Shown: positions 8,753 through 18,298 of the stretch, one piece after another | Numbering within the stretch: the stretch's first letter is position 1 | How the letters are laid out: every line of letters starts with the position of its first letter | Assembly (NCBI GenBank): GCA_963772645.1 | Contig: CAVYYD010000010.1 | Span: 310,001 to 374,000 of the forward strand | From: DASSQJ01 sp963772645 | Lineage (GTDB): Bacteria; Actinomycetota; Actinomycetes; Actinomycetales; Dermatophilaceae | DNA length: 64,000 nucleotides | Reading direction: 5' to 3' | The notes under the pieces: model-generated | Database searches by the model: none | Told to the model about the DNA's origin: nothing | What the model saw: only the letters and a program-made list of their open reading frames with translations | Made by a program: the position numbers and the translations under genes

Positions 8753-9292
8753 GTGCTCGGTTCCGTCGACGGCCGCCACCCGCGGGTCGACCCCGACGCC
8801 TGGGTCGCCCCGAACGCGACCGTCGTGGGGGCCGTCACCATCGGCGCCCGCAGCAGTGTCTTCTACACGGCGGTCGTCCGGGCCGACGCGGAGGCGATCG
8901 TCATCGGCGAGGCGAGCGACATCCAGGACGGGTGCGTCCTGCACGCCGACCCGGGCTTGCCGCTGACCGTGGGCTCGAACGTGTCCGTCGGCCACCGCGC
9001 CGTGCTCCACGGCTGCACCGTCGAGGACGACGTGCTCGTCGGGATGGGCGCGATCGTCCTCAACGGTGCCCATGTCGGCGCCGGCTCGCTCGTCGGCGCC
9101 GGTGCCCTGGTGCCCGAGGAGGTGCAGATCCCGCCCGGGTCGCTGGCCATCGGCTTCCCCGCCGCGGTCGTGCGGGCGCTCACCGAGGAGGAGCGGGCGG
9201 CGGTACGGCGCAACGCGGAGGTCTACGGGAGGCTGGCGCGACACCACGCGACCGACCGGGACGGGTCCGGGCCGGCCCTCGGGCAGCACTGA
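8753..9292 (+). CDS. Gamma-carbonic anhydrase family protein (left-handed beta-helix)
   Basis: This 179-residue hexapeptide-repeat protein is similar to YrdA/CaiE/PaaY-type gamma-carbonic anhydrases, trimeric enzymes with a metal at the subunit interface. The I/V-G-A hexapeptide repeats run from about residue 20 to 130. Candidate His ligands are in CVLHADPG and in VGHRAVLHGC. The C-terminal helix EEERAAVRRNAEVYGRLAR is typical of the family. The start is GTG at 8753, eight bases after the monooxygenase stop. Activity on CO2 is not guaranteed, since many homologues are acyltransferase- or thioesterase-like or have no known reaction. Confidence 0.82.
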   Translation: MLGSVDGRHPRVDPDAWVAPNATVVGAVTIGARSSVFYTAVVRADAEAIVIGEASDIQDGCVLHADPGLPLTVGSNVSVGHRAVLHGCTVEDDVLVGMGAIVLNGAHVGAGSLVGAGALVPEEVQIPPGSLAIGFPAAVVRALTEEERAAVRRNAEVYGRLARHHATDRDGSGPALGQH

Positions 9293-9316
9293 GGTGACCG
9301 CGCCCCCACACAGGGC

Positions 9317-9363
9317 GGAAGGGTCCCTCGACCACGCATCTGCGCAGGTCGAGGGACCCTTCC
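9317..9363. terminator. Strong bidirectional terminator between gamma-CA and tRNA-Tyr
   Basis: A perfect 17-bp inverted repeat (9317-9333 pairing with 9347-9363, core AGGGTCCCTCGACC) encloses a 13-nt loop. It sits 8 bp past the 3' end of tRNA-Tyr (minus strand) and 24 bp past the stop of the convergent gamma-carbonic anhydrase gene. It can therefore end transcription from both sides. Confidence 0.85.
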
Positions 9364-9370
9364 GGGCACG

Positions 9371-9454
9371 TGGTGGCGGGTGAAGGATTCGAACCTTCGA
9401 AGCTTTCGCGACGGATTTACAGTCCGCTCCCATTGGCCGCTCGGGCAACCCGCC
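9371..9454 (-). tRNA. tRNA-Tyr (GUA)
   Basis: This is a class II tRNA of 81 nt plus an encoded CCA (TGG on the plus strand at 9371-9373). The acceptor arms GGCGGGT/ACCCGCC pair fully. The anticodon GTA (9418-9420) lies in an ACTGTAAAT loop context. The extra arm is long (about CGAAAGCTTCGA), and the T-loop reads GGTTCGAATCC. It stands alone between the terminator and the divergent yajQ gene. Confidence 0.95.
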
Positions 9455-9467
9455 GGGTGCGCATGGA

Positions 9468-9496
9468 AGGATAGCAAGCCCCATCCAGAGCACCGA
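9468..9496 (-). promoter_or_regulatory. Candidate promoter of tRNA-Tyr
   Basis: On the minus strand, TCGGTG (-35, 9491-9496) and TATCCT (-10, 9468-9473) are spaced by 17 nt. The -10 ends 13 nt before the tRNA 5' end, a spacing normal for stable RNA. The divergent yajQ leader overlaps it. Confidence 0.45.
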
Positions 9497-9513
9497 ATCG
9501 TCGAGGAGGACCC

Positions 9514-10008
9514 GTGGCGGACAGCAGCTTCGACATCGTGAGCCAGTACGACAAGCAGGAGGTCGCCAACGCCGTCAACAACGCCGCGAAGGAGATCTCC
9601 ACGCGGTACGACTTCAAGAACGTCGGGGCCCGGGTCGAGCTGGCCGGGGAGGTCATCCGGATGGAGGCCAGCACGGAGGAGCGGTGCAAGGCCGTGCTCG
9701 ACGTCGTCCAGACCTGGCTGGTACGCCGCAAGGTCTCGCTGAAGCACCTCGACGTCCCCGAGTCCGGCCCCCGCGTCTCGGGGAAGGAGTACAAGCTCGA
9801 CGTGCCGCTCAAGGAGGGCATCTCGAGCGAGGACGCCAAGAAGATCACCAAGCTCATCCGCGACGAGGGCCCCAAGTCGGCGAAGACCCAGATCCAGGGT
9901 GACGAGGTGCGGGTCACGAGCAAGTCGCGCGACGACCTGCAGGCCGTCCAGCGCCTGGTCCAGGGCCAGGACCTCGACATCGCCGTGTCCTTCACCAACT
10001 ACCGCTGA
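9514..10008 (+). CDS. yajQ: YajQ family nucleotide-binding protein
   Basis: This 164-residue cytosolic protein has two ferredoxin-like subdomains. Homologues bind nucleotides, and in Xanthomonas one binds cyclic di-GMP. The family hallmarks are intact: SSFDIVSQYDKQEVANA at the N-terminus, ISTRYDFKN, the central KEGISSEDAKKI, and the C-terminal DDLQAVQ with DLDIAVSFTNYR. The start is GTG at 9514, preceded by GAGGAGGA. It is a single gene divergent from tRNA-Tyr. The signalling role in actinobacteria is not established. Confidence 0.92.
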   Translation: MADSSFDIVSQYDKQEVANAVNNAAKEISTRYDFKNVGARVELAGEVIRMEASTEERCKAVLDVVQTWLVRRKVSLKHLDVPESGPRVSGKEYKLDVPLKEGISSEDAKKITKLIRDEGPKSAKTQIQGDEVRVTSKSRDDLQAVQRLVQGQDLDIAVSFTNYR

Positions 10009-10068
10009 GCCGTCGAGGGTCTGCGCCCGCCACTCCCGCCGCGGGTCGTCCTGACGTAGCGTGAGGCG

Positions 10069-11493
10069 ATGAGCGACCCCACGGTCCGCGCGGCGAGCAC
10101 GCCGCGCACCGCCCCCCCGTCCATCTCGACCGTCGGCGAGCTGCGGGCCGGAGGGCACGTGGCCCGCGGTGTCCACGCGGAGATCCGGGCCAACCTCCTC
10201 GACGCGCTCTCGGCCGGCCGCGACCCCTGGCCGGGGCTGCACGGCTTCGGCTCCACCGTCATCCCCCAGCTGGAGCGGGCCCTGATCGCGGGCCACGACG
10301 TGGTCCTCCTCGGCGAGCGCGGCCAGGGCAAGACCCGGCTCCTGCGCAGCCTGGTCGGCCTCCTCGACGAGTGGTCCCCGGCCATCGAGGGCTCCGAGCT
10401 CGGCGAGCACCCCTACGAGCCGATCACGGTCGAGTCGCGCCGCCGCGCGGCCGAGCTCGGCGACGCCCTGCCCGTCGTCTGGCGGCACCGCAGCGAGCGC
10501 TACTCCGAGAAGCTGGCCACCCCCGACACCAGCGTCGCCGACCTCATCGGGGACGTGGACCCGATGCGGGTCGCGGAGGGGCGCCGGCTCGGCGACCCGG
10601 AGACCATCCACTTCGGCCTCATCCCACGCACCCACCGCGGCATCGTCGCCATCAACGAGCTGCCCGACCTCGCCGAGCGGATCCAGGTCGCCATGCTCAA
10701 CGTCATGGAGGAGCGGGACATCCAGATCCGCGGGTACGTGCTCCGCCTGCCGCTCGACGTCCTCGTCGTCGCCTCCGCCAACCCGGAGGACTACACCAAC
10801 CGCGGCCGGATCATCACCCCGCTCAAGGACCGCTTCGGCGCCGAGATCCGCACCCACTACCCGCGCGAGCTCGACGACGAGGTCGCGGTCATCCGGCAGG
10901 AGGCCCGGCTCGTGGCCACCGTGCCCGACGCGCTCGTCGAGATCGTCGCCCGGTTCACCCGGGGGCTGCGCGGGTCCAGCTCGGTCGACCAGCGCTCGGG
11001 CGTCTCGGCGCGGTTCGCCATCGCCGCCGCCGAGACGGTCGCCGCCGCCGCCCTGCACCGGGCGACGACCCAGGGCGAGGTGGACGCCGTGGCACGGGTC
11101 GTGGACCTCGAGGGCGCCCTCGACGTGCTCCGCGGCAAGGTCGAGCTCGAGACCGGCGAGGAGGGGCGCGAGCGGGAGGTGCTCAGCCACCTCCTGCGCA
11201 CCGCGACCGCCGAGACGGCGCGACGCCACCTGGGCGGCATCGACCTCGGCCTGCTCGTCGACGCCCTCGAGGAGGGCGGCCTCGTCACCACCGGTGAGCA
11301 GGTGAGCGCGCGCGCGTTCCTGGACTCGCTGCCCGTGCTGGGCGAGTCCGACCTCTACGACGCCGTGGCCGAGCGCCTCGGCGCATCCAACGACGGCGAG
11401 CGGGCCAGCGCGGTGGAGCTGGCCCTCGAGGGTCTCTACCTGGCCCGCCGGATCAGCAAGGACCGTGCCGACGGGGAGACGGTGTACGGGTGA
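10069..11493 (+). CDS. AAA+ ATPase of the MoxR/magnesium-chelatase-I type
   Basis: This 474-residue ATPase carries a Walker A variant GERGQGKTR at residues 82-90, an acidic Walker B-like INELPDL, and a sensor-type VVASANPEDYTNRG. MoxR-type ATPases usually act with a VWA-domain partner as chaperones that assemble or activate metalloenzymes. The next gene is such a partner and starts within this stop codon (GTGA overlap), so the two are translationally coupled. The client is unknown; complex I or other respiratory enzymes coded nearby would be guesses. The ATG at 10069 gives the usual length. Confidence 0.85.
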   Translation: MSDPTVRAASTPRTAPPSISTVGELRAGGHVARGVHAEIRANLLDALSAGRDPWPGLHGFGSTVIPQLERALIAGHDVVLLGERGQGKTRLLRSLVGLLDEWSPAIEGSELGEHPYEPITVESRRRAAELGDALPVVWRHRSERYSEKLATPDTSVADLIGDVDPMRVAEGRRLGDPETIHFGLIPRTHRGIVAINELPDLAERIQVAMLNVMEERDIQIRGYVLRLPLDVLVVASANPEDYTNRGRIITPLKDRFGAEIRTHYPRELDDEVAVIRQEARLVATVPDALVEIVARFTRGLRGSSSVDQRSGVSARFAIAAAETVAAAALHRATTQGEVDAVARVVDLEGALDVLRGKVELETGEEGREREVLSHLLRTATAETARRHLGGIDLGLLVDALEEGGLVTTGEQVSARAFLDSLPVLGESDLYDAVAERLGASNDGERASAVELALEGLYLARRISKDRADGETVYG

Positions 11494-13517
11494 GCGGGAC
11501 CCCTCGCCGGGGCCGGCGGTCGGCGTACTCGAGGTACGCCGGCGGCCCGGACCCGCTCGCCCCGCCGGTCGACCTGCGGGAGGCCCTCGACGCGATCGGC
11601 GAGGACGTCATGGCCGGCTACTCCCCGGAGCGGGCGATGCGCGAGCTGCTCCGCCAGGGCACGCCCGAGCGCACCGGCCTCGACGAGCTCGCCCGCCGGG
11701 TGGCCGAGCGGCGACGCGACCTCCTCCAGCGGCACTCCCTCGGCGGCACGCTCGAGGAGGTGCGCCGCCTGCTCGAGGAGGCCGTCCTCGCCGAGCGCAA
11801 GCAGCTGGCCCGCGACCTCGACGACGACGCCCGCTTCGCCGAGATGCGGATGGAGAACCTTCCGCCGTCGCCCGCGGCCGCCGTCACCGAGCTGTCGGAC
11901 TACGACTGGCGCAGCGGCGAGGGCCGCGAGAAGTACGACCAGATCAAGGACCTCCTCGGCCGCGAGATGCTCGACCAGCGCTTCGCCGGGATGAAGCAGG
12001 CGCTCGAGAACGCGACCGACGCCGACCGCGCACGGGTCGAGGAGATGCTCCGCGACCTCACCGACCTCCTCGACGCGCACGCCCGGGGCGAGGACACCCC
12101 CGAGGACTTCCAGCGGTTCATGGAGCAGCACGGCGAGTTCTTCCCGGAGGACCCGCAGTCGGTCGAGGAGCTGGTCGACGCGCTGGCGGCGAGGGCGGCC
12201 GCGGCGCAGCGGATGCTCCAGTCGATGTCGGCGGAGCAGCGGGCCGAGCTGGCGGCGCTGTCGCAGCAGGCGTTCGGTTCCTCCGGCCTCATGGACCAGC
12301 TCGGACGGCTGGACGACGTGCTCCGGTCGCTGCGGCCGGGCGAGGACTGGGACGGGTCCGAACGCTTCCGCGGCGACCAGGGGCTGGGGCTCGGTGACGG
12401 CACCGGCGTCCTGCAGGACCTCGCCGAGCTCGACGCCCTCGCCGACCAGCTCGCGCAGTCCCACCCGGGTGCTCGGATGGACGACGTCGACCTCGACGCC
12501 CTGGCCCGCCAGCTCGGGGACGAGGCCGCCGTGGACGCCCGGACGCTGGCCGAGCTCGAGCGGGCGCTGCGCGAGAGCGGGTACCTGACCCGGGCCGCCG
12601 ACGGCTCGCTCCGGCTGTCGCCGAAGGCGATGCGCGAGCTCGGGAAGTCGCTGCTGCGCGACGTGGCCCGTCGGCTGTCGGGGCGTGGGGGGCAGCGGGA
12701 CACCCGGACCGCCGGGACCGCCGGTGAGCCGAGCGGGGCCACCCGGGGATGGGAGTTCGGCGACACCGAGCCGTGGGACACCACCCGCACGCTGACCAAC
12801 GCCATCACCCGTGTCGTGGGTGAGGGTGGCGACCCCCGGACCGGCATCCGGCTCGACATCCGCGACGTCGAGGTCACCGAGACCGAGGCCCGCACGCAGG
12901 CCGCGGTGGCGCTCCTGGTCGACACCTCGTTCTCGATGGCGATGGACGGGCGGTGGGTGCCGATGAAGCGCACGGCCCTCGCGCTGCACCAGCTGGTCTC
13001 CACCCGGTTCCGCGGCGACCACCTGCAGCTCATCTCCTTCGCCCGGCACGCCGAGGTGACCGGCATCGAGGAGCTCACGGCGCTGGACGCGGTGTGGGAC
13101 AAGGGGACGAACCTCCACCACGCCCTGCTCCTGGCCAACCGGCACTTCCGGAAGCACCCGAGCGAGCAGCCGGTGCTCCTCGTCGTGACCGACGGCGAGC
13201 CGACCTCGCACCTCGAGCCCGGCGGATCGGTCTTCTTCGACTACCCGCCACACCCGCGGACCCTGGCGCTCGCGGTGCGCGAGCTCGACGCGGCCGCCCG
13301 CCTCGGCGCCCAGGTCACCTTCTTCCGGCTCGGGGACGACCCCGGGCTCGCCCGGTTCGTCGACTCGATGGCGCGGCGGGCCGAGGGCCGGGTCGTCGCG
13401 CCCGAGCTCGGCGACCTCGGGGCGGCCGTCGTCGGGTCATACCTCGGTGGACGGGCCCCCGGGCTGCCGGCGAGCTACCGGGAGCTCTTCGGCGAGCGGG
13501 GGTTCTGGGCCGGCTGA
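11490..13517 (+). CDS. VWA-domain protein, partner of the upstream AAA ATPase
   Basis: This 675-residue cytosolic protein has a C-terminal von Willebrand A domain with a complete metal-binding MIDAS motif DTSFS at 478-482 and a downstream VVTDGEPTS. The N-terminal two thirds are helical and charged, with long EL/EEL-rich stretches likely to form coiled coils. The GTG start overlaps the ATPase stop by 4 bp. AAA plus VWA pairs of this kind act as a two-part machine in other systems (MoxR/CoxE/ChlI-ChlD type). No porphyrin or Mg-chelatase genes are near, so a chlorophyll role is unlikely. Confidence 0.82.
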   Translation: MSGTPRRGRRSAYSRYAGGPDPLAPPVDLREALDAIGEDVMAGYSPERAMRELLRQGTPERTGLDELARRVAERRRDLLQRHSLGGTLEEVRRLLEEAVLAERKQLARDLDDDARFAEMRMENLPPSPAAAVTELSDYDWRSGEGREKYDQIKDLLGREMLDQRFAGMKQALENATDADRARVEEMLRDLTDLLDAHARGEDTPEDFQRFMEQHGEFFPEDPQSVEELVDALAARAAAAQRMLQSMSAEQRAELAALSQQAFGSSGLMDQLGRLDDVLRSLRPGEDWDGSERFRGDQGLGLGDGTGVLQDLAELDALADQLAQSHPGARMDDVDLDALARQLGDEAAVDARTLAELERALRESGYLTRAADGSLRLSPKAMRELGKSLLRDVARRLSGRGGQRDTRTAGTAGEPSGATRGWEFGDTEPWDTTRTLTNAITRVVGEGGDPRTGIRLDIRDVEVTETEARTQAAVALLVDTSFSMAMDGRWVPMKRTALALHQLVSTRFRGDHLQLISFARHAEVTGIEELTALDAVWDKGTNLHHALLLANRHFRKHPSEQPVLLVVTDGEPTSHLEPGGSVFFDYPPHPRTLALAVRELDAAARLGAQVTFFRLGDDPGLARFVDSMARRAEGRVVAPELGDLGAAVVGSYLGGRAPGLPASYRELFGERGFWAG

Positions 13518-13646
13518 GCCCGGGTGCGCGGTGCGTCCCCCTCCCCCGGTCTGCGCAGTCGTCCGGGACGGTGCCGCCCGCCGGGTGATGGTGCTCCGAG
13601 AGGTGCCCAGCCCGGGCCCCGGACCACGCGCCCCGAGCCCCCACGG

Positions 13647-16146
13647 TCAGCGAGGGTCGTAGCGGCGCCGGCTCCCGAGCGCCTCCCGCAGGACGTGGTC
13701 CTGGTCGCGCAGGGCACGGTGCACCCCGGGAGAGAGGTCGTCACGACCCACGAGCGCCGCGGATGCCGCGAGCGTCGCCTCCTCGACGACCCACTTGGGG
13801 TGGAGGGCCGCCGCGACCCGGGCCAGGGCGTCCTCCCCCATCCGAGCGCCGAGGAGCGCCACGAGGTCCCCGACCCGGTCCACGTACGGGCGCACGGCGT
13901 CCACGCCGCCCTCCCAGAAGCCCCGTGCGAGCTCGAGCGCGGCGTAGTTGGACAGCCCGACGTCGTCGGTGAGCCGGGCCCAGGCCCACTCCTTCGCCGC
14001 TGGCGTCGGCCGGGAGGCCCGCGCCCCGGTGGCGGCGAGCCGGCCGGCGAGCGAGCGGTCGGCCTCCTCGGCCGCGACGAGCCGGTCCTCGTCGAGGTGG
14101 TCGAGCACGGCCAGCCGACGAAGCACCAGCCAGCGGAAGTCGTCGTCGGCGGCGAGCACCGGCGGCAGGCCCTCGCCCCGCGACCACCGCTCGAGACGGT
14201 CGACGTCGAACCCGGTGTGCACCCACACGCGCGCCGCGACCACCGCCCCCCCGGTGGCGCCGGGCTCGTCGGCCGGGGTCGCGGTCGCCGCTGCCGACCC
14301 GGCGAGCCGGTCGGCCGCCGCGGCCACCCGGGCCAGGGCGCCCTCGCGCTCGGCCGGGGGCAGGAAGAGCGGCACGACCTCGGCGGTGACGCGTCGCGCC
14401 ACCGTCGTCAGCAGCGAGGCGTCCGTCTCCTCGGGCCAGGCGTGGTCCACGACCTCGAGGAGCAGGCGCGGGTCCACCACCGCGGTCGCGACCGAGCCGA
14501 CGAGCGAGCCCCAGAGGACGCAGCGGGCCTGGGCCGAGGGCACCCCGGCCATCGCGGTCGGGAGGGCGGCGAGCGTCGCCTCGTCGAGCCCGACCTGGGC
14601 CCAGGTGAGGTCGCCGGCGTTCGGCACGAGGATCGCGTCCGCCGGCAGGTCGGCGACCCCTGGAACCACCGCGCTCCCCCGGTCGAGCACCACCAGCTCC
14701 CTGAACACCTCCTGACCGGCGACGAACGCGGCGACGTCCAGCGTGTGCGGCCGGTCGGCCGGGTGCTCGACGGGCGCGACGCGGGTCAGGACGCCGTCGC
14801 GACCGAGCTCGAGGCGGTCCGCGCCGGCGGTGCGCAGCCACGCGTCCGCCCAGTCGTCCAGCGGTCGCCCCGCGGCCCGTGCCATCGCGCCCAGGAACTC
14901 GGCGAGGTCACCGTTGCCGAACGCGTGCGAGCGCAGGTGGTCGGTGACTCCGGCGACGAAGGGCCCGTCACCGAGATGGGCGATGAGCTGTCGGAGCACC
15001 GCCGCACCCTTGGCGTAGGAGATGCCGTCGAAGTTCTGCAGGGCCGAGAGGGCATCCGGCGCGGGGGACCCGGCCACCGGGTGGGTGCTCGGCGAGCGCT
15101 CGGCCGCGTACCCCCACAGCTTGCGGACGATGCCGAACTCGACCCAGGCCTCGCTCCGGTCCAGCGACTCGGCACACGCCCGGTAGGCCATGTACTCGGC
15201 GAAGGACTCGTTGAGCCAGAGGTCGTCCCACCAGCGCATCGTCACCAGGTCGCCGAACCACATGTGCGCCATCTCGTGCGCGATCGTGCTGTCCCGCAGC
15301 AGGACCTGGTCGGGGGTGGTGGCCCCGCGGAAGACGTAGGTGTCGCGCAGGGTGACACAGCCCGGGTTCTCCATGGCGCCGGCGTTGAACTCCGGGACGA
15401 AGACCTGGTGGTACTCCCCGAACGGGTAGCGGATGCCGAAGAGGCGGTGGTAGTGGTCGAGGCAGGCCTTGGTCGTGGCCAGCATCTGTCGGGCCTGCGC
15501 CCGCAGGTGCGCGCTCCAGGGACGCCCGGGCGTGGAGGCCGAGCGGTATCCCGTCGTGCTCGTCGAGCACCGCGACGTAGGGTCCGGCACAGACGGTGAC
15601 GAAGTAGGTGGCGAGCGGTTCGGTGGGCGCCAGCTCCCAGTGGCCGGGCGAGACCTGCCGCGCCGCGCCGTTGCCGAGGACGGACCAGTGCTCCGGCGCC
15701 ACCACCCGCACGGTGTACCGCGCCTTGAGGTCGGGCTGGTCGAAGCAGGCGAAGACCCGGGGGGCCGCGTCGAGGAAGAGGTGGCCGTAGACGTAGTCCT
15801 CGTCGTCGGCGGGGTCGGTGCTGCGGTGCAGGCCCTGGCCGTCGTGGCCGTACGCCATCGTCGCCTCGACCTCGAGGACGTTGGCCGCGGCGAGCCCGGT
15901 GAGCGGCAGCCGGCCGTCCTCGAGCGCCGACGGGTCCACCGGCTCGCCGTTCAGCGTCGCCGCGTGCAGGGCGAGCGGGCGGACGTCGGCGAAGGTCGAC
16001 GATCCCGGGTCGTGGCAGGTGAACCGGACGACGGAGCGCGACCCGAACACCTCGGGCCCGCGGTCGAGGTCGAGGTCCACCTCGACGGCGTCGACGGTGA
16101 TGACGGCGGCACGGGCGACGGCCTCGTCGCGGGTCAGGGACGGCAT
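13647..16146 (-). CDS. pepN: Aminopeptidase N (M1 family), one apparent frameshift
   Basis: This zinc metallopeptidase removes N-terminal amino acids from peptides. Corrected for one base, it is 832 residues, normal for actinobacterial PepN. It starts MPSLTRDEAVAR at 16146, behind a purine-rich GGGGGAAGAGAG. It has the exopeptidase motif GAMENPG, the zinc motif HEMAH at 290-294 and the third ligand E313 in WLNESFAEY, followed by the ERAP1-like C-terminal domain. The frame breaks near 15515-15520, where one extra base separates GLHARASL from AHLRAQARQML. All catalytic residues survive, and the span is one base longer than a multiple of three. I read this as a likely sequencing error, though a real null allele is possible. 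Confidence 0.85.
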
Positions 16147-16170
16147 CCCGACATTCTCTCTTCCCCCCGG

Positions 16171-16216
16171 GTCGGGTGCCCGGGCGGCTGCCCCGGCGAC
16201 CACCTGAGCACCCGAC
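16171..16216. repeat. 46-nt palindromic repeat, copy 1
   Basis: An imperfect palindrome with ends GTCGGGTGC and GCACCCGAC lies between the aldolase stop and the pepN start. Copy 2 (32444-32489) is its reverse complement with 43 of 46 bases identical; copy 3 (53384-53429) is more diverged. It could fold as an RNA hairpin between the two minus-strand genes. Confidence 0.75.
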
Positions 16217-16250
16217 CCCCGGTGCCTGGCGTGCCGGCCGCCCGCGCCCC

Positions 16251-17137
16251 TCAGGTCGTGGACGCGGCGAAGATCTCGGCGATCGAGGCGTCGAGCGCGG
16301 CGTCGAACTCCGCGTCGTCCATGTCCACGTCGAGGCCCTCGGTCAGGGCCCGGGAGAAGCTCGCGATGACCCCTGGCTGGCGGGCCAGCCGCTCGACGGC
16401 CTCCTCGCGCGAGTACCCGCCGGACAGGGCGGCGACCCGCAGCACCCGGGGGTGGTCGAGCAGCTCGCGGTGGCCGTCGTCGACCTCGGGAAGGGTGAGC
16501 TTGAGCACGACCTCCTGGCCCTCCTCGAGCCGGTCGAGGTGGGCGAGCATCGCCTCCTCGAGGAGCTTCTCGGCCGCGGCCTTGCCCGGGCTGTGGATGT
16601 CGACCTCGGGCTCGACGATCGGGACGAGCCCCGTGGCGAGGATGCGGTGCGCCACCTCGAACTGCTGGGCCACGACCGCCTGGATCCCGATCGGGTCCGG
16701 CAGCAGGACCACCGAGCGCATCTTCGTGCCGAAGACGCCGTGGCCGACGGCCCGCTCCAGGACCTCGCCGAGGCGCGGCATCGGCTTCATCATCCGCACC
16801 CCGTCCGCCTCCGCCTCGAGCCCCTGGTCCACCTTGAGGACGGGGACGACCTGCTTGCGGGTCCACAGGTACTCCGCCGCGCCCAGGCCCTCGACCTGGC
16901 GGTCCATCGTCTGCTCGAAGAGGATCGCCGCGAGGATGCGGTCCCCCCGAACGAGGGGCTGGTCACGATCCGGGTCCGCATGGCGTGGACGAGGTCGAAC
17001 ATCGCCCCCTCGTCGGCATAGTCCGACTCCGGGATGCCGTAGCGGGCGAGCGCCTTCGGCGTGCTCCCGCCGCTCTGGTCCAGGGCCGCGATGAAGCCCC
17101 GGCCGGTCCTGACCTTCTCGAGCATCTCGGTGTTCAC
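16251..17137 (-). CDS. fda: Class I fructose-bisphosphate aldolase, one apparent frameshift
   Basis: This glycolytic/gluconeogenic enzyme cleaves fructose 1,6-bisphosphate through a Schiff-base lysine. The bacterial class I features are clear: GFIAALDQSGGSTPKAL near the N-terminus, ILFEQTMDRQVEG, VVPVLKVDQGLE, the VEPEVDIHS segment and the closing LSGGYSREEA. The corrected length is 295 residues. The GTG start at 17137 follows GAGGAGG. The frame breaks at a run of six C/G at 16943-16948, where one base is missing between SPSFGG and RILAAILFEQ. A homopolymer miscount is the simplest cause. A 177-bp gap upstream probably holds its promoter. Confidence 0.86.
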
Positions 17138-17314
17138 GGCGACCTCCTCACGGTGGCGCGCCGCCGCGTCTCGGCGGCCGGCCCACCGGCTCTCCTCACT
17201 CCAGCCTCCCCCCGTGCCGGGTGGGCGGCGACGGAAGGCGACGCGGCTCACGGCCGGACCGGCCTCGCCGAGGCGTGGGCCGGACCCCCGGTGAGGAGGC
17301 GGCCCGTGCAGGAG

Positions 17315-18202
17315 TCAGGCGCGCGGCCCCGGGCCGCCCGCCATCTGCTCGAGGCGGGCGATCCGCTCGGCCATCGGCGGGTGGGTCGACATCAGCCGCG
17401 AGACGTCCTGGGCGCGGAACGGGTTGGCGATCATCATGTGGCTGGCGTTGACGACCTGCCGGGTCGGGGCCAGCGGCGCCCGGGCCACCCCGAGCTCGAG
17501 CTTGCGCAGCGCGGACGCGAGCGCCAGCGGGTCACCGGTCAGGGTGGCGCCGTCCTCGTCGGCGTCGAACTCGCGGGTGCGTGAGATCGCGAGCTGGACG
17601 ACCATCGCCCCGACCGGGGCCAGGATCGCCAGCGCCAGACCGGCCACCGGGTTGCGGTTCTCGTCGTTGCTGCCGCCGCCGAAGATCATCCCGAAGGACA
17701 GGAACTGGCCGATCGTCCCGATGACGCCGGCGATGGCGGCCGCGACCGACCCGGTGAGGATGTCGCGGTTGTAGACGTGCATCAGCTCGTGCCCGAGGAC
17801 CCCGCGCAGCTCGCGCTCGTCGAGGAGGCCGAGGATCCCCTCGGTGCAGCAGACGGCCGCGTTCTCGGGGTTGCGACCGGTCGCGAAGGCGTTGGGGGCC
17901 TGGGTCGGGGAGACGTAGAGGCGGGGCATCGGCTGTCCGGCCCTCGTCGACAGCTCGCGGACGATCCGGTACATCCCGGGCGCCTCCGCCTCGCTGACCG
18001 GGCGGCCGTGCATGGCTCGGATGGCCAGCTTGTCGGAGTTCCAGTAGCCGTAGAACGTGGTCCCGAGCCCGATGAGGGCGAACAGCCAGAGGAAGGCGCT
18101 CGAGCGGAAGTAGCTCGCGACGAACCACCCGACGAGCATGAGGATGGCCCACATCCCGCCGAACAGGACGGCGGTCTTCAGACCGTTGTGGTGCTGGTGC
18201 AT
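17315..18202 (-). CDS. htpX: Membrane zinc metalloprotease HtpX
   Basis: This 295-residue integral membrane protease of family M48 takes part in membrane protein quality control. Two N-terminal transmembrane helices (about residues 12-30 and 36-53) precede the cytosolic catalytic domain. The zinc motif HELMH lies at 138-142, and the third ligand is in the EFDADEDGA segment. APNAFATGRNPENAAV and the closing THPPMAERIARLEQMA are typical of HtpX. It lies near the partial second nuo operon; from memory a similar htpX-nuo2 neighbourhood exists in Streptomyces. Its start is 96 bp from the divergent unknown gene. Confidence 0.93.
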   Translation of the reverse strand: MHQHHNGLKTAVLFGGMWAILMLVGWFVASYFRSSAFLWLFALIGLGTTFYGYWNSDKLAIRAMHGRPVSEAEAPGMYRIVRELSTRAGQPMPRLYVSPTQAPNAFATGRNPENAAVCCTEGILGLLDERELRGVLGHELMHVYNRDILTGSVAAAIAGVIGTIGQFLSFGMIFGGGSNDENRNPVAGLALAILAPVGAMVVQLAISRTREFDADEDGATLTGDPLALASALRKLELGVARAPLAPTRQVVNASHMMIANPFRAQDVSRLMSTHPPMAERIARLEQMAGGPGPRA

Positions 18203-18298
18203 GCCTGCTCAACGGCCGTCGCGACACGCGTGTTCCGGGGGCCGGTGCCGCGCACCGGCCCTCGCCCGGGCCGCCGTCGTCGTGCCACGATGGAGCCG

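Noticed and set aside
10069..13517. Magnesium chelatase for chlorophyll or cobalamin
   Set aside because: The ATPase/VWA pair resembles ChlI/ChlD, but no ChlH/CobN-like or porphyrin genes are present.
13524..15599. Plus-strand 691-codon frame opposite pepN
   Set aside because: It has low-complexity basic translation and no motifs. The minus strand carries the HExxH-E and GAMEN peptidase motifs.
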